From: Flavobacterium salmonis
GTDB lineage: Bacteria; Bacteroidota; Bacteroidia; Flavobacteriales; Flavobacteriaceae
Direction of reading: 5' to 3'
Assembly: GCF_903819435.1 (NCBI RefSeq)
Contig: NZ_CAIJDP010000088.1
Location: 62,001 to 126,000 of the forward strand
DNA: 64,000 nucleotides
The notes under the pieces are model-generated. The model saw only the letters and a program-made list of their open reading frames with translations, was not told the DNA's origin and did not search any database. The first letter of the stretch is position 1, and each line of letters opens with the position of its first letter. This document shows positions 35,008 to 44,740 of this stretch, one piece after another. The position numbers were made by a program, and so were the translations under genes.

Positions 35008-36357
35008 TTAATTCAGGCTATTAATGTCTTTTTCCTGATTCCTGATCTGAACTAAAAGAAGAGACAGGGAATAAACAAATGCAGGAGCAGCTGTTCGCAT
35101 AGCTGCGTGGTTGATCGTCAAAAGCCAAAAAAAATAAAAAGATAAAAAATACAAATGCTGTCTATTTTTAATATACAAAATAAATGGAGTTATAAAAAGT
35201 ATTAAGAGTCCGAAAAGCCCAAAAATACCATGCTCACTCAACATACGTGTTATTTCATTGTGTGAAGCAACATTTACGCCGAATTTGTCTTTTCTTACTT
35301 GTTTTCCCATTCCTGCACCTACTCCTAAAATAGGGTTATCCATAAACGTTTTAAATTCAATATCCATTATAGCTTCCCTGCCTCCTAAACGATCTTTTTT
35401 GCTTCTTCCGGCAGCATCCTGATTTGAATATCTTTTTTCGATTAAACCAGAAGTCTGAGCTGATGTATAAGACCAGACAGCAATTCCCATTAAACCTGTA
35501 AGCAAAAATATATAAATAAATTTCTGTCTAATTTGGGCTCTCGAATAAAAGTACAATATGCTCAGTAAAACCAAAATCATTACTACTCCAGTAATGACTC
35601 CTCCTCTCGAAAAAGTAACAATTGCCCTGTAACTTATAAGTAAAACAATCAAACCATTAATTACAAGTAATATTTTTGACTTGGAAAATAAAAGCAATTG
35701 TGTAAAAAAGACAAACATGCCTAAGCCTAGAACTGTTGAAACCTGATTAGGTCCAAATCCGCCTGAAGTTTCAAAATTAGATTGTGTACTTTTAATTACA
35801 TCCTGTACACTCGGATTATATAAAAACAAATAGATTGCTGTAGTAAAAATGGGTAACCCCATTGCAACAACCATATATTGTAAGTCCAAAAACCTAACAT
35901 TACGCCGAAACGTATAAATCGCCGAAACGCCTAAACATATCGGACCTGAAAGATTAAAAACCAAATATTTCTTTACATCTACCCCATAATCATCTGTTGA
36001 AGCTGTGACTAAAATACTGGGAACAAGCAGTAAAAGAAAAAGCCAAAAAAATATTGATTTAACCGAAAAACCACTATATGCCATTCCCACTAACATAAAT
36101 AGTATAACGCAAAATTTTATATATTCATTATTAATGTTCCCCCCTGTCATTCTAATGAGAACTTCTGCCCCTACTAAGTAAGCACAGACCACCAACACTT
36201 CGTTATTTTTGTTTTTTGTCTTATACACATAAAAAAAACCGATAATTGGAATTATAACAGCGTAGATTTTACTAAAAAAAGGTAAAACAAAAACAACCAA
36301 AGCTATTCCTGAATGAATAAGAAGCAGTGAAATATAAAAAAACAGTTTACTTTTCAT
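35008..36357 (-). CDS. O-antigen ligase/polymerase family membrane protein (Wzy/WaaL type)
   Basis: This 449-residue inner-membrane protein has about eleven predicted helices. The large loop near residues 300-375 ends in VASHNEITRMLSEHGIFGLF, the H-N-x-x-x-x-x-L-x-E-x-G-x-x-G-L pattern of the Wzy_C superfamily. It could polymerise lipid-linked repeats or ligate glycan to lipid A core or protein; sequence alone does not decide. It overlaps the upstream glycosyltransferase gene by 11 bases. Confidence 0.83.
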   Translation of the reverse strand: MKSKLFFYISLLLIHSGIALVVFVLPFFSKIYAVIIPIIGFFYVYKTKNKNNEVLVVCAYLVGAEVLIRMTGGNINNEYIKFCVILFMLVGMAYSGFSVKSIFFWLFLLLLVPSILVTASTDDYGVDVKKYLVFNLSGPICLGVSAIYTFRRNVRFLDLQYMVVAMGLPIFTTAIYLFLYNPSVQDVIKSTQSNFETSGGFGPNQVSTVLGLGMFVFFTQLLLFSKSKILLVINGLIVLLISYRAIVTFSRGGVITGVVMILVLLSILYFYSRAQIRQKFIYIFLLTGLMGIAVWSYTSAQTSGLIEKRYSNQDAAGRSKKDRLGGREAIMDIEFKTFMDNPILGVGAGMGKQVRKDKFGVNVASHNEITRMLSEHGIFGLFGLLILFITPFILYIKNRQHLYFLSFYFFWLLTINHAAMRTAAPAFVYSLSLLLVQIRNQEKDINSLN

Positions 36358-37435
36358 TCTGACAATTTTTATACACCATTATAAGTTTTTGAACTACCGT
36401 TTCTTCAGAGTAAGATTCCATCACTATTTGCTTCATATTTTTGCTGTAAAGCTTCTTTTTTTCCTCATCGCACAATAATAAATAATGTAATTGGTTTTCG
36501 AGTTCACCACTCTTATTTGGATCAAACAACAAGCCGTTAAAATGATTTTTTATCAATAAAGAACAATATCCTGCATTAGTTGATAAAACAGGCACATTAG
36601 CCAAACCATATTCTAATAATACAACAGGAAATCCTTCCTGCGTAGAAGCTAAAATCCCAATAGCTGCTTGTGATAAAATATGCGCAACATCATTTCTGCT
36701 CCCATATAAATAAATGTGATTTTCCAGAGAATGTTCTTTTATAATTTTTTTTAAGTTCTCTGAATAATCATCAAAATAATCATGCCCGATTAAATGCAAA
36801 GTCCAGTCGCTATCTTTTAAATTCAAATTTAAAAATGCTTTTAAAATAGCTATATGATTTTTTGGTTCTTTTAAATTTGCTATACATACGATTCTTTTTA
36901 AATCGGTACCTCTCAAAAAGGTTGATTTTTGAAACTCAATTTTAGTTTTAACAAAGTTTGGCAAAAATGATACATCTGAACAAAGCAAGTGCTTTTTATT
37001 CCAGTCAAGTAATTGTGGATTTACTGTAACAATAGAATTAAAAAAAGAAGAAAAAAGTATTAGGATACGATTATTTTTTTTTGTCTGAGTTACTCTTTTT
37101 CCTAAATGATCATGCCAAATAATTTTAATGCCCGGCGAAATAATTTTTAATAAAACAGCAATGAAAAAAGAAGAACTGTGAGCATGTATGAGACATACGT
37201 TATTTTTTTTTAGATAATTCTTTAACTGCAGAACCGCTTTTATATCGATTATTTTTTTCTTCTTCAAGAACAAATAAGACGTTTTAGGGTCAATCTGTTG
37301 TAAAAGTGCTCCTTCTCTTCGCGTTACAATCAAGCCCGAAAAAGCAACTCTTTCAGATAATGCATTTGCATAATTCACTGCCATTTGTTCAGCACCTCCT
37401 ACTTCTAAAGAGTCTATTATCTGTACAACTCTCAT
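36347..37435 (-). CDS. Glycosyltransferase family 4
   Basis: This is a GT-B fold glycosyltransferase (362 residues) predicted to act at the cytoplasmic face on a lipid-linked glycan. The donor-site part shows IHAHSSSFFIAVLL in the N-domain and GILASTQEGFPVVLLEYGLANVPVL, the E-x7-E type motif of GT4, at about 265-288. Donor and acceptor are unknown. It overlaps both neighbours (11 and 4 bases), as expected inside an operon. Confidence 0.87.
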   Translation of the reverse strand: MRVVQIIDSLEVGGAEQMAVNYANALSERVAFSGLIVTRREGALLQQIDPKTSYLFLKKKKIIDIKAVLQLKNYLKKNNVCLIHAHSSSFFIAVLLKIISPGIKIIWHDHLGKRVTQTKKNNRILILFSSFFNSIVTVNPQLLDWNKKHLLCSDVSFLPNFVKTKIEFQKSTFLRGTDLKRIVCIANLKEPKNHIAILKAFLNLNLKDSDWTLHLIGHDYFDDYSENLKKIIKEHSLENHIYLYGSRNDVAHILSQAAIGILASTQEGFPVVLLEYGLANVPVLSTNAGYCSLLIKNHFNGLLFDPNKSGELENQLHYLLLCDEEKKKLYSKNMKQIVMESYSEETVVQKLIMVYKNCQNEK

Positions 37436-38550
37436 ATTATTAATTGTTTTCTTATTTCGGATTCAAAAATATCTGTAGTGTACTGTTGCGACCATTCTCT
37501 TGCTAATTCGCTCCTTAAAATAAATTCATTTTGATTTTTTAGCAAATTATCGATTTGTTTTGTATCATATTCCAGCTTCATTTCTAACAAAATCCCCCTA
37601 TTGCCGGCATCTAGCATAAAAGGTACGCAAGAAACCTTTGTAGCGACAGGTACACATCCCCAAAACATAGCTTCAGCGATTGCTTTTGGCCATCCCTCAC
37701 TTTTAGAAGGTAAAAGTACAAAATGGCTATTTTGATAAGCTCCCTTAATTATTTCCTGATCCTGATTACCATTTAGAATTATATAATCTGATAATTTATT
37801 TTCTTGTATATAAGCTTCTATAGCAATTCGTTCAACACCTTCTCCATATATATTTAACAAAATATTGTTTCCTTTTTGTACTAAATGCTGAACCAATTTG
37901 ATAGCATATAACGGATTTTTACCGGCAACCAAACTTCCTACAAAAGAAAATTGGATTATTGAGTTAAAAGCTTTTTTTGGTATATATTCTTTTTCTAATT
38001 CTGAATAAGTTGCAGTAAAAAAAGGTCGTATATTTTTAGATTGATTCTCCCATTCACCATAAACCAAAACTTGCATATTACGTGTTAAAAAAGAATTACC
38101 CAAAATATATTTCTGCAATTTATATGTAAACGGCTGTTTGCTTTTTGGATCCCAATTTCCTGCATATTTGGCCGTTTTAATTTTATACGGAAAAAACATT
38201 TGTATAATACAGCCTATTAATCCCATATTTCCCGGGCATCGCAAATGAATATGATCTGCCTTTTTCATTGCATGGAATATCTTAAGAAAAATACCCGGAA
38301 ACTTCATTAAAGATGCTATTATACTTTTAAAATTAGTAATATTAAAATTAGGGACCTTTTTGAAATTAATTTTATTATGATTATAGGCAATATCAATTAC
38401 TGAAGGAGCTCTTTCTACAAGAGGCGCTACAATGGTTACCTCATCAACATATTTTAACCAAATATTCATTTCACGTATATAAGGAGCATAACCAAAATAT
38501 TGGCTGCCTTTCTGAATGTGGTTAACATGGGTGATTATTGCAAATCTCAT
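37432..38550 (-). CDS. Glycosyltransferase family 4
   Basis: This GT-B glycosyltransferase of 372 residues opens with MRFAIITHVNHIQKGSQYFGYAPYIREMNIW. The C-domain contains FSFVGSLVAGKNPLYAIKL (phosphate-binding strand-loop) and LLPSKSEGWPKAIAEAMFWG, with the two conserved glutamates of GT4. The substrate is not readable. It overlaps the downstream GT4 gene by 4 bases and has a 1-base gap to the upstream methyltransferase gene. Confidence 0.87.
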   Translation of the reverse strand: MRFAIITHVNHIQKGSQYFGYAPYIREMNIWLKYVDEVTIVAPLVERAPSVIDIAYNHNKINFKKVPNFNITNFKSIIASLMKFPGIFLKIFHAMKKADHIHLRCPGNMGLIGCIIQMFFPYKIKTAKYAGNWDPKSKQPFTYKLQKYILGNSFLTRNMQVLVYGEWENQSKNIRPFFTATYSELEKEYIPKKAFNSIIQFSFVGSLVAGKNPLYAIKLVQHLVQKGNNILLNIYGEGVERIAIEAYIQENKLSDYIILNGNQDQEIIKGAYQNSHFVLLPSKSEGWPKAIAEAMFWGCVPVATKVSCVPFMLDAGNRGILLEMKLEYDTKQIDNLLKNQNEFILRSELAREWSQQYTTDIFESEIRKQLII

Positions 38551-38551
38551 T

Positions 38552-39391
38552 TTACTTTAATTCGGCAATTACATAAATAGTAGAGCCATGATACTTGCCA
38601 ATTAACGCCTTGAACAGAAAGTTAAAAAACTTTTTATTTCTTAAATCCAAATAAGGAATTTTTTTAATTTTAATTTCATTCGTTTTAAATCCATTGAAAT
38701 CCAAAACTTTTTTTATGGATTTTTCTTCAAAAAAATTAAGGTGAACAGGAGGCCCGCTTTGGTATATTTTATCATCTCTTTCAATAATATTATAATTGAG
38801 ACGCTTATTGTAATTAGGAACTGAAAAAACTAATTTACCTTTTGGAGCCAATTTATTCTTTGCCAGTTCAAAAAATAATTTAAGGTCCTGAATATGCTCC
38901 AAAACTTCCCATAACATAATGATATCTACCGTCTCATGATTCTCATTCATTTTCGAAAAATCTCCATTTATAGAGTTAACTTCTAATTCTAATGCTTTTT
39001 CATGTGTAGCTTTATCAATTTCGATACCTTCGTAAATTATATTTTTAAAACTCTTTAAATAAACTCCTACTAGTCCTATACCTGAACCAATTTCTAAAAA
39101 TTTTTGCTTATGCTTTTTAATTATTTTAGACAACAGTATTTTTCTATTATAACCAATATTTACAATTTGCTTTTTTAAATTATTAAACTCTTCAACAGAG
39201 TGTTTACTGTATTTGGGATTAGTTGCATTGTAAAGTTCGTTATAAACCCTTTCAAAATCCTTTTCAGTGTAAATTTTTCTACAAAAAACCAAATCGCATG
39301 AATTACACTTCACTAAATTAATTTTTTGATTTTCATCTTTAATTTCAGCGCCACAGCACTTGCAAACTCCATAAAAACTATTTTGATTCAT
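38552..39391 (-). CDS. SAM-dependent methyltransferase with N-terminal zinc ribbon
   Basis: This 279-residue protein begins with a zinc-ribbon-like pattern: cysteines at about 10, 12-13, 29, 32 and 37 (VCKCCGAE, VKCNSCDLVFC). The class I methyltransferase core follows, with FLEIGSGIGLVGVYL (motif I, about 113-127) and MLWEVLEHIQDL (motif IV). Such zinc-ribbon methyltransferases are common in sugar-modifying clusters and may methylate the glycan or a nucleotide-sugar. It overlaps the upstream gene by 14 bases. Confidence 0.83.
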   Translation of the reverse strand: MNQNSFYGVCKCCGAEIKDENQKINLVKCNSCDLVFCRKIYTEKDFERVYNELYNATNPKYSKHSVEEFNNLKKQIVNIGYNRKILLSKIIKKHKQKFLEIGSGIGLVGVYLKSFKNIIYEGIEIDKATHEKALELEVNSINGDFSKMNENHETVDIIMLWEVLEHIQDLKLFFELAKNKLAPKGKLVFSVPNYNKRLNYNIIERDDKIYQSGPPVHLNFFEEKSIKKVLDFNGFKTNEIKIKKIPYLDLRNKKFFNFLFKALIGKYHGSTIYVIAELK

Positions 39392-40166
39392 AATTCATAA
39401 AATTTGAGGCATTATAAATTTTAATTTTTTGTTTGTACAATTGGTTAAGAAAGTCTTTAACAATCTCTTTATTGTTATCACCACTTATACTTTTTCCTAT
39501 ACTTGCACTTTTATTATAATATTGATTCCCTCCAATTCCCATATCCAGACCATATACTTCAAGGGGTTTATTTTTTTTTAAGGCTAATATTGCTCCTAAC
39601 ATTAAGGTATTGAAACCTGAATTAATACTTTGATATGTAAAACCAAAATCTTCCTTTAGACTTTCAATTAATTCTTTATATAAGAATTCTGAACTTTTAT
39701 TATACTTATAATTAGTAATCAAAAATTCTCTTTTATTTCGATGTTTTCTAAGAATATAATACAATACTTTTTCAAACGAATTGGAGTTTATTTTAGATTT
39801 ATTATCCATTATCCAAAAAGTAGTTCCCATCCATTTATCTGTTGGAACAAAAGATTTCAAATATTTAATTAGATAAAATGGATCATGAACAACATAAATA
39901 TGAGGCATGGTTTTCACAATATTAATTGAATCATTACAACAAAAATAAAGTGCGTCTTTCTCCAGTACTATTTTTTTTGCACTGGGACCACTTGCTACAA
40001 CGACAATTTTTTTAAAATCTGATATTCTAAAGTAATCACTTAAATTATTTAATGATTCATAATCTGAATAATCCAGCATTCCTTTTCTAACAGATCTTGA
40101 ATATGGTTTTAGTCTATGATAAAAATAAATATAATTCCTTTTCTTAAACAATGAAAATACATTCAT
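39378..40166 (-). CDS. Putative glycosyltransferase resembling GT42 sialyltransferases
   Basis: This 262-residue cytoplasmic protein has no signal peptide. Visible marks are KKIVVVASGPSAKKI (about 52-66), a following ALYFCCNDSI, and late SINSGFNTLMLGAILAL (180-196) with EVYGLDMGIGGNQYY. The order GPS-x-K, then a CN motif, then (N/T)SG before a helix, then G(L/I)D, recalls the CstI/CstII-type GT42 fold by memory. The histidine expected as general base there appears as lysine in ASIGKS (221-226). Related DUF115/Maf-type proteins also carry a GPS motif, so the call is tentative. The neuABC genes in the same block support a sialic-acid link. Confidence 0.5.
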   Translation of the reverse strand: MNVFSLFKKRNYIYFYHRLKPYSRSVRKGMLDYSDYESLNNLSDYFRISDFKKIVVVASGPSAKKIVLEKDALYFCCNDSINIVKTMPHIYVVHDPFYLIKYLKSFVPTDKWMGTTFWIMDNKSKINSNSFEKVLYYILRKHRNKREFLITNYKYNKSSEFLYKELIESLKEDFGFTYQSINSGFNTLMLGAILALKKNKPLEVYGLDMGIGGNQYYNKSASIGKSISGDNNKEIVKDFLNQLYKQKIKIYNASNFMNYESK

Positions 40167-40171
40167 ACCTG

Positions 40172-41173
40172 TTATTTTTGTTTTGGTGCATTAAACAATA
40201 TTGAAAACCAACCATAAATCCTTCCCGCTGTTTCTGTTAATGCTTCCTTCTTTTTTTTACTATTCCAGATATTGGTAGCTCGGACAGCAGTGAGAAATAG
40301 TGCAGTTAAATTCCATTTTATTCGTGCTTTTAGTAGTGGCTTGGGAAAACTTACTCGCCAAACATACCATCCGTTACGTAAAACCATTTTTCCATATTGA
40401 AATTGGTTGGGTCTTCCGCCATCATCATGATAATGAAATAATTTAGCAGATGTGTTAACATACAAATCTCCTATTTTAGATACCCTTATCGTAAAATCAG
40501 CATCTTCATAAAGACCATATCCTTCAAAGTATTCTGAGAATTTAATAGTTTCTAAAATATTCTTTTTAAAAGACGAAACACCTCCTAAAAAAAATTCTGT
40601 CTTATAGATTTTATTTGTGGGCGGAAAATAACTCATTGCTTTTCCATGTCCGAAATCCGGAACAATTCCGGGAGGACTATTGTCTAATAAACCTATTTTT
40701 TTTCTTAAAACAAACCTTTGGGAATATTTTCTTTTCCAACTTTCAAAATAGAAATAATTAAACTTCTTAACTTCGTTTTCACTACATCTTTGCCAATCTG
40801 CATTATTATTTATAATATACCCGCCTGCCCCTAAGGCTTCCGGGTATACGGCATATGTATGAAGTAAATTTTTAAAATAATCCGATTCTAAAACCGTATC
40901 ATCATCTAAAAAACAAACAACATCAATATCTTTTGCTACTTTAGAAATACCAAAATTCCTTTGTTTGGTTAGTCCTCTATTTTCATCAGAAACTAATTCG
41001 TATTTTAAATATTGAAATGAATTTTGTTTTAAAATCGTTTCCGTTTTATTGTTAGTTGATCCGTCTACAATTAAAATTTCATTTGGATATAAACTTTGCG
41101 CCTGAACCGATTTTAAGAGTTTCAGTAGAGGCTCTGGCCGCATATAAGTGCAAACTATTAGTGAAAACTTCAT
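40172..41173 (-). CDS. Glycosyltransferase family 2
   Basis: This 333-residue GT-A fold enzyme has FSLIVCTYMRPEPLLKLLKS at the start, LIVDGSTNNKT for nucleotide binding and the metal-binding VVCFLDDDTVLESDYF (DDD, about 91-93). A second acidic block YEDADFTIRVSK (about 242-253) is likely to contain the catalytic base. There are no membrane helices, so it is cytoplasmic or peripheral. Donor and acceptor are unknown. It overlaps the upstream GT2 gene by 4 bases. Confidence 0.88.
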   Translation of the reverse strand: MKFSLIVCTYMRPEPLLKLLKSVQAQSLYPNEILIVDGSTNNKTETILKQNSFQYLKYELVSDENRGLTKQRNFGISKVAKDIDVVCFLDDDTVLESDYFKNLLHTYAVYPEALGAGGYIINNNADWQRCSENEVKKFNYFYFESWKRKYSQRFVLRKKIGLLDNSPPGIVPDFGHGKAMSYFPPTNKIYKTEFFLGGVSSFKKNILETIKFSEYFEGYGLYEDADFTIRVSKIGDLYVNTSAKLFHYHDDGGRPNQFQYGKMVLRNGWYVWRVSFPKPLLKARIKWNLTALFLTAVRATNIWNSKKKKEALTETAGRIYGWFSILFNAPKQK

Positions 41174-42705
41174 TTTTTATTCTTTAATTCATTAGCCCAA
41201 TATTCACTTTGTTTCCATTGCATTTTAAAATTTAAAAAATATCGTATTGGATTTTTAATAGTCTGTAATTTGTAAAACTTAAAAAATAAAATGGTTTTAT
41301 ATCCTTTTATCTGTTGTTTAGACAAATGCAACTGGTCATACAACATAACCGTTGGTGAAGGTTTCGGCTGAATTTTGTCATTGTGCCAAGGTAAAACAGG
41401 TTTAGTTCTAAACCCTCCTATTGGAGCTTTTAAGTGTAAAACTTCAGGTTTTGGAAAATAAATAACATCAACACCCTGATTACGAAGCTGCATACCAAAA
41501 TCTGCATCTTCCCCAAAACCAAACTCGAATTTCATATTAAACTGCATATTTTTTATAAATTGATGCTTAACAATACTACATCCGGAACCAAAAGTAGGCC
41601 ATTGAAATATTTTTTTATAAATTAATTTTTCATTTTTTTGAAAACAATTAAAAGTTGCGGCTTTTATTCCGTACAATTTTATCTGTTCTAAAGCTTTCTC
41701 AAGAAAATATTTTTCAAGTCTAATGTCATCATCAGCCATAAAGACCCACTCGCTTTTGATTTCCTTTAATGCTAAATTTCTGGCATTACACGCTCCTGTT
41801 TGGTGCGTAAAAATATGTTCTATTGAGAACGGCCAATTTTCACAAGTAAGATAATCTAATTCAGATATACTTAAAGGATTTGGATTTTGCTCTACAATTA
41901 TAACTTTTGAAGGCAAACTTGTCTGTATTTTTAAATCCTGCAAAACATTGTATAAATAATCTTTTCTACCTATTGTGGGAATAATAACATCTATTTTTCC
42001 GCCCGTAACCTGTTCCTTAGAGCTGACTTCAATTTCATCTAAAATATTTTCGCTTAATTTTCTTCGAACATAAAATAGACTAAAAACAAAAGGCAAAACG
42101 GGTATCTTTCTTTCGTACAAAAATAAATTTAAAAACAACAGAAAGATCCACTGTATCTTATAATGCTGTTTTACAAATCGAAATAATACAAAAATATTTT
42201 TCTTGCTTGTCGCGATTTTTCGTGGAAAACCAGTTAATAATTGAGGCTCAGAATAACATAGAAGACCTTCAGGCATAGCAAGTTTTGCTAACGAATTTAA
42301 AAAATAATCAAAGCTGCCGGATGTTGATAAACTATCTTTTAAAGTATTTAAAACCGAAGTATGAATTCCGCCTGCAAAACTACTAACCAGCCAGCTTGGA
42401 TAACTTACTTTTTTATTAATTTTAATGAAAGATGATAACTCACAATATCCAATTGCTTCTGAAAGAAACGTTTCATCAATAGGATTATATGATACCATTA
42501 TTTTATTATGATGAAAAACCGTATCCATTCCAGCAAGATTTAAATTGGGTTTTAAATCAATATGGCACCAAATCAATAAGGAATTGGGATATAACTCTGA
42601 CATTTCGAATAATGTTCTGGCTATATTATTTTGAGAAAAAGTGATGGGCTTTGCATCAACTTCAACCTGAACTACATTATTATTTTCATGATAAATCGCT
42701 ATCAT
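41170..42705 (-). CDS. Glycosyltransferase family 2 with an unrecognised N-terminal domain
   Basis: This 511-residue protein has two parts. Residues about 1-230 (from MIAIYHENNNVVQVEV) form a domain not recognised, with a hydrophobic stretch at about 187-208. The C-terminal part is a GT2 domain starting at KIDVIIPTIGRKDYLYNVL (about 237), with WVFMADDDIRLEKYFL (metal site) and FGFGEDADFGMQLRNQG (catalytic acid region). GT2 enzymes of this size without the extra domain are about 280 residues. The added part might bind the acceptor or be a degenerate second transferase; this is inference. Confidence 0.8.
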   Translation of the reverse strand: MIAIYHENNNVVQVEVDAKPITFSQNNIARTLFEMSELYPNSLLIWCHIDLKPNLNLAGMDTVFHHNKIMVSYNPIDETFLSEAIGYCELSSFIKINKKVSYPSWLVSSFAGGIHTSVLNTLKDSLSTSGSFDYFLNSLAKLAMPEGLLCYSEPQLLTGFPRKIATSKKNIFVLFRFVKQHYKIQWIFLLFLNLFLYERKIPVLPFVFSLFYVRRKLSENILDEIEVSSKEQVTGGKIDVIIPTIGRKDYLYNVLQDLKIQTSLPSKVIIVEQNPNPLSISELDYLTCENWPFSIEHIFTHQTGACNARNLALKEIKSEWVFMADDDIRLEKYFLEKALEQIKLYGIKAATFNCFQKNEKLIYKKIFQWPTFGSGCSIVKHQFIKNMQFNMKFEFGFGEDADFGMQLRNQGVDVIYFPKPEVLHLKAPIGGFRTKPVLPWHNDKIQPKPSPTVMLYDQLHLSKQQIKGYKTILFFKFYKLQTIKNPIRYFLNFKMQWKQSEYWANELKNKK

Positions 42706-43862
42706 TATTTCCTTGAGTTTAAAACTTCTTTATAAAAATCAATATTCTTTGAAACAATTTTACCTATATCGAATTTTGACTCTACTTTAAACCTTGCCAA
42801 TTTACCAATCTCTAAACAAAGCTGATCATTTTGTAATAGCTCTATTATTCTTGTAGAATATAAATCATAATCAACCGGGTGAACCAAATATCCATTCACT
42901 TTGTCTTCAATAAGTTCTTTAGACCAGCCTATATTACTGTTTACAACCGCTTTCTGCAATGCCATAGATTCAATGGTTACCATGCCAAAGGTTTCAGCAT
43001 AAGCAGGAAACACACATACATTTGCGTTTTTTATGTAATGCTGAATCTCAGAATAGGGAATCTTACCCAGATAATTCACATTTTTTAAATCCTCATCCTT
43101 AAATTGATTTTTCATCAATTGCCAGGTCGATTTTGATTTTGTTTGAATATCAGGAGCATCACTTCCTATTAAAACCAATTTGGCTTCAGGAAAACTTTGT
43201 CGCACTTTATTAAAAACTTCAGGCAATTCTAACACTCCTTTTTTTCTAATTAAAGTTCCTATATACAATATTAAATTTTTCTCGTAGGCTTCCGGAGTTG
43301 TGTTTTCAAAATTTTGAAGTTCCAATCCGTGGTAAATAACCTTAATTTCTTTTTTTTTGATTTTAAAAAGTTTTTTAGAAACTTCTCCTGCAAAACCAGT
43401 TGGTGCAATAAATGCATCAGCCTGTTGAATCGCTGTTTTTTCAAACCACAAGTTTTTGCGTTTTTGCTTTCTGGCTTCTAAGTGACAAAAATAAGTATCA
43501 CTGCCATGAAAACGAATTATTACCGGAATATTAAAATTCATAAAAGCTGTAATTCCGGTCCAATCAGGAGCTTCAATGAGCGAAATTTTTTCTTTTTCAA
43601 TAATCGCATTACAATAATTCTGAATATGTTTTCGATGAAAAAACCAACTCAATAATTTATATTTTTTATTTTTTATCAAGTGAATTTTAATTCCATTTTC
43701 AACAATGATTTCTTCTGATTTTTGACCATAAACAAATACTGAGACTTTTACATTTTCTTTTACTAAAGCGATTCCAAGATTTTTAATGCTGGTACCAATA
43801 CCAGCAGCATTTGCTACTTTGGCATGAGGAAACTCTGGAGTTAGAAAAGCTATATGAATCAT
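42705..43862 (-). CDS. Glycosyltransferase family 4
   Basis: This 385-residue GT-B enzyme has an N-terminal glycine-rich acceptor-side loop (AAGIGTSIKNLGIALVKE), ILYIGTLIRKKGVLELPEVF at the start of the C-domain and VCVFPAYAETFGMVTIESMA with the paired glutamates of GT4. The stop of this gene overlaps the start of the GT2 gene by one base. The substrate is unknown. Confidence 0.88.
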   Translation of the reverse strand: MIHIAFLTPEFPHAKVANAAGIGTSIKNLGIALVKENVKVSVFVYGQKSEEIIVENGIKIHLIKNKKYKLLSWFFHRKHIQNYCNAIIEKEKISLIEAPDWTGITAFMNFNIPVIIRFHGSDTYFCHLEARKQKRKNLWFEKTAIQQADAFIAPTGFAGEVSKKLFKIKKKEIKVIYHGLELQNFENTTPEAYEKNLILYIGTLIRKKGVLELPEVFNKVRQSFPEAKLVLIGSDAPDIQTKSKSTWQLMKNQFKDEDLKNVNYLGKIPYSEIQHYIKNANVCVFPAYAETFGMVTIESMALQKAVVNSNIGWSKELIEDKVNGYLVHPVDYDLYSTRIIELLQNDQLCLEIGKLARFKVESKFDIGKIVSKNIDFYKEVLNSRK

Positions 43863-44740
43863 TTCTTAAAAAAGTCTCTTAAAATTATGGAAGTGAAAAT
43901 TTTAGACCCGGTATCATTCATGTGACCGCATGATGAAAAATATTTATCTTCTATTACTACATTCTCATAATTATGAATTTCAGGATAAGCTTTTTTTACT
44001 TTGTCAAAATAGTTCATACCCACAACATTCTCGCACATGGGTGTCATTACTGGTATAAAATTAATTTTATTGGCTTTACAGATAATCTTGATTTCCTCAT
44101 AATATTTATTATGAGTCAATGGATTTAGTTTTGCAATATTGTTCTTCATATTAGCGTTTTTATGCCTTTCTAATCCACGGTATCCCAGGTTATCTAACTG
44201 GTTTGTTTTTTTGTGAATAGCTGCAAAAAATGTCTCTCTGCACCCTATTTTAGTTTCATATTTAATATATCGGTAAAAAGGAATATAATATAACTCACAA
44301 AAATTTTGCTGCCTTTCAAAATGACTTTTTATGATTTTTGAATTGTGAATATAAGGTAAAAATAAAGCCGATATTCCCTCTGCTTCATGTTCGTTTGACA
44401 AATTCAAATCTGCCTCCAGAATTACATTCTTAATATTATATTTTCTCTCAATCATTAACTTTAGAAGTAAGGAAGCCTCAAATAAATGTCCCCCACTCAT
44501 TCCATAATTAAAAGTTTTTAATCCTTTTTCTTCAAACATCTTTGCATCAAAATGGTTATTAGCTCTTGATGAACCTAAGATTACCACATCAAAATTTCTG
44601 TATTTTGAATTAAAAACATCCTCTATTTTTCCTCTATTTTTAGATTGCAAAAAAACATAAGTATACAATCCGTCAAGAATGATTGCTATTAAGATCGTGA
44701 TACATAAAATCTTGAGCGTATAAGTCAAAAACTGTTTCAT
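43859..44740 (-). CDS. SGNH-type O-acyl-transfer partner protein (DltD/AlgJ-like position)
   Basis: This 293-residue protein has one N-terminal membrane helix (about 8-30) and an extracytoplasmic SGNH-like domain. The nucleophile block reads VVILGSSRANNHFD with serines S57/S58, and a late SSCGHMNDTGSKIF supplies a plausible Asp/His block. It begins on the last base of the MBOAT gene. MBOAT plus SGNH pairs (AlgI/AlgJ, PatA/PatB, DltB/DltD) acylate glycans outside the cytoplasm. That pairing, rather than clear sequence identity, is the basis of the call. Confidence 0.65.
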   Translation of the reverse strand: MKQFLTYTLKILCITILIAIILDGLYTYVFLQSKNRGKIEDVFNSKYRNFDVVILGSSRANNHFDAKMFEEKGLKTFNYGMSGGHLFEASLLLKLMIERKYNIKNVILEADLNLSNEHEAEGISALFLPYIHNSKIIKSHFERQQNFCELYYIPFYRYIKYETKIGCRETFFAAIHKKTNQLDNLGYRGLERHKNANMKNNIAKLNPLTHNKYYEEIKIICKANKINFIPVMTPMCENVVGMNYFDKVKKAYPEIHNYENVVIEDKYFSSCGHMNDTGSKIFTSIILRDFFKK

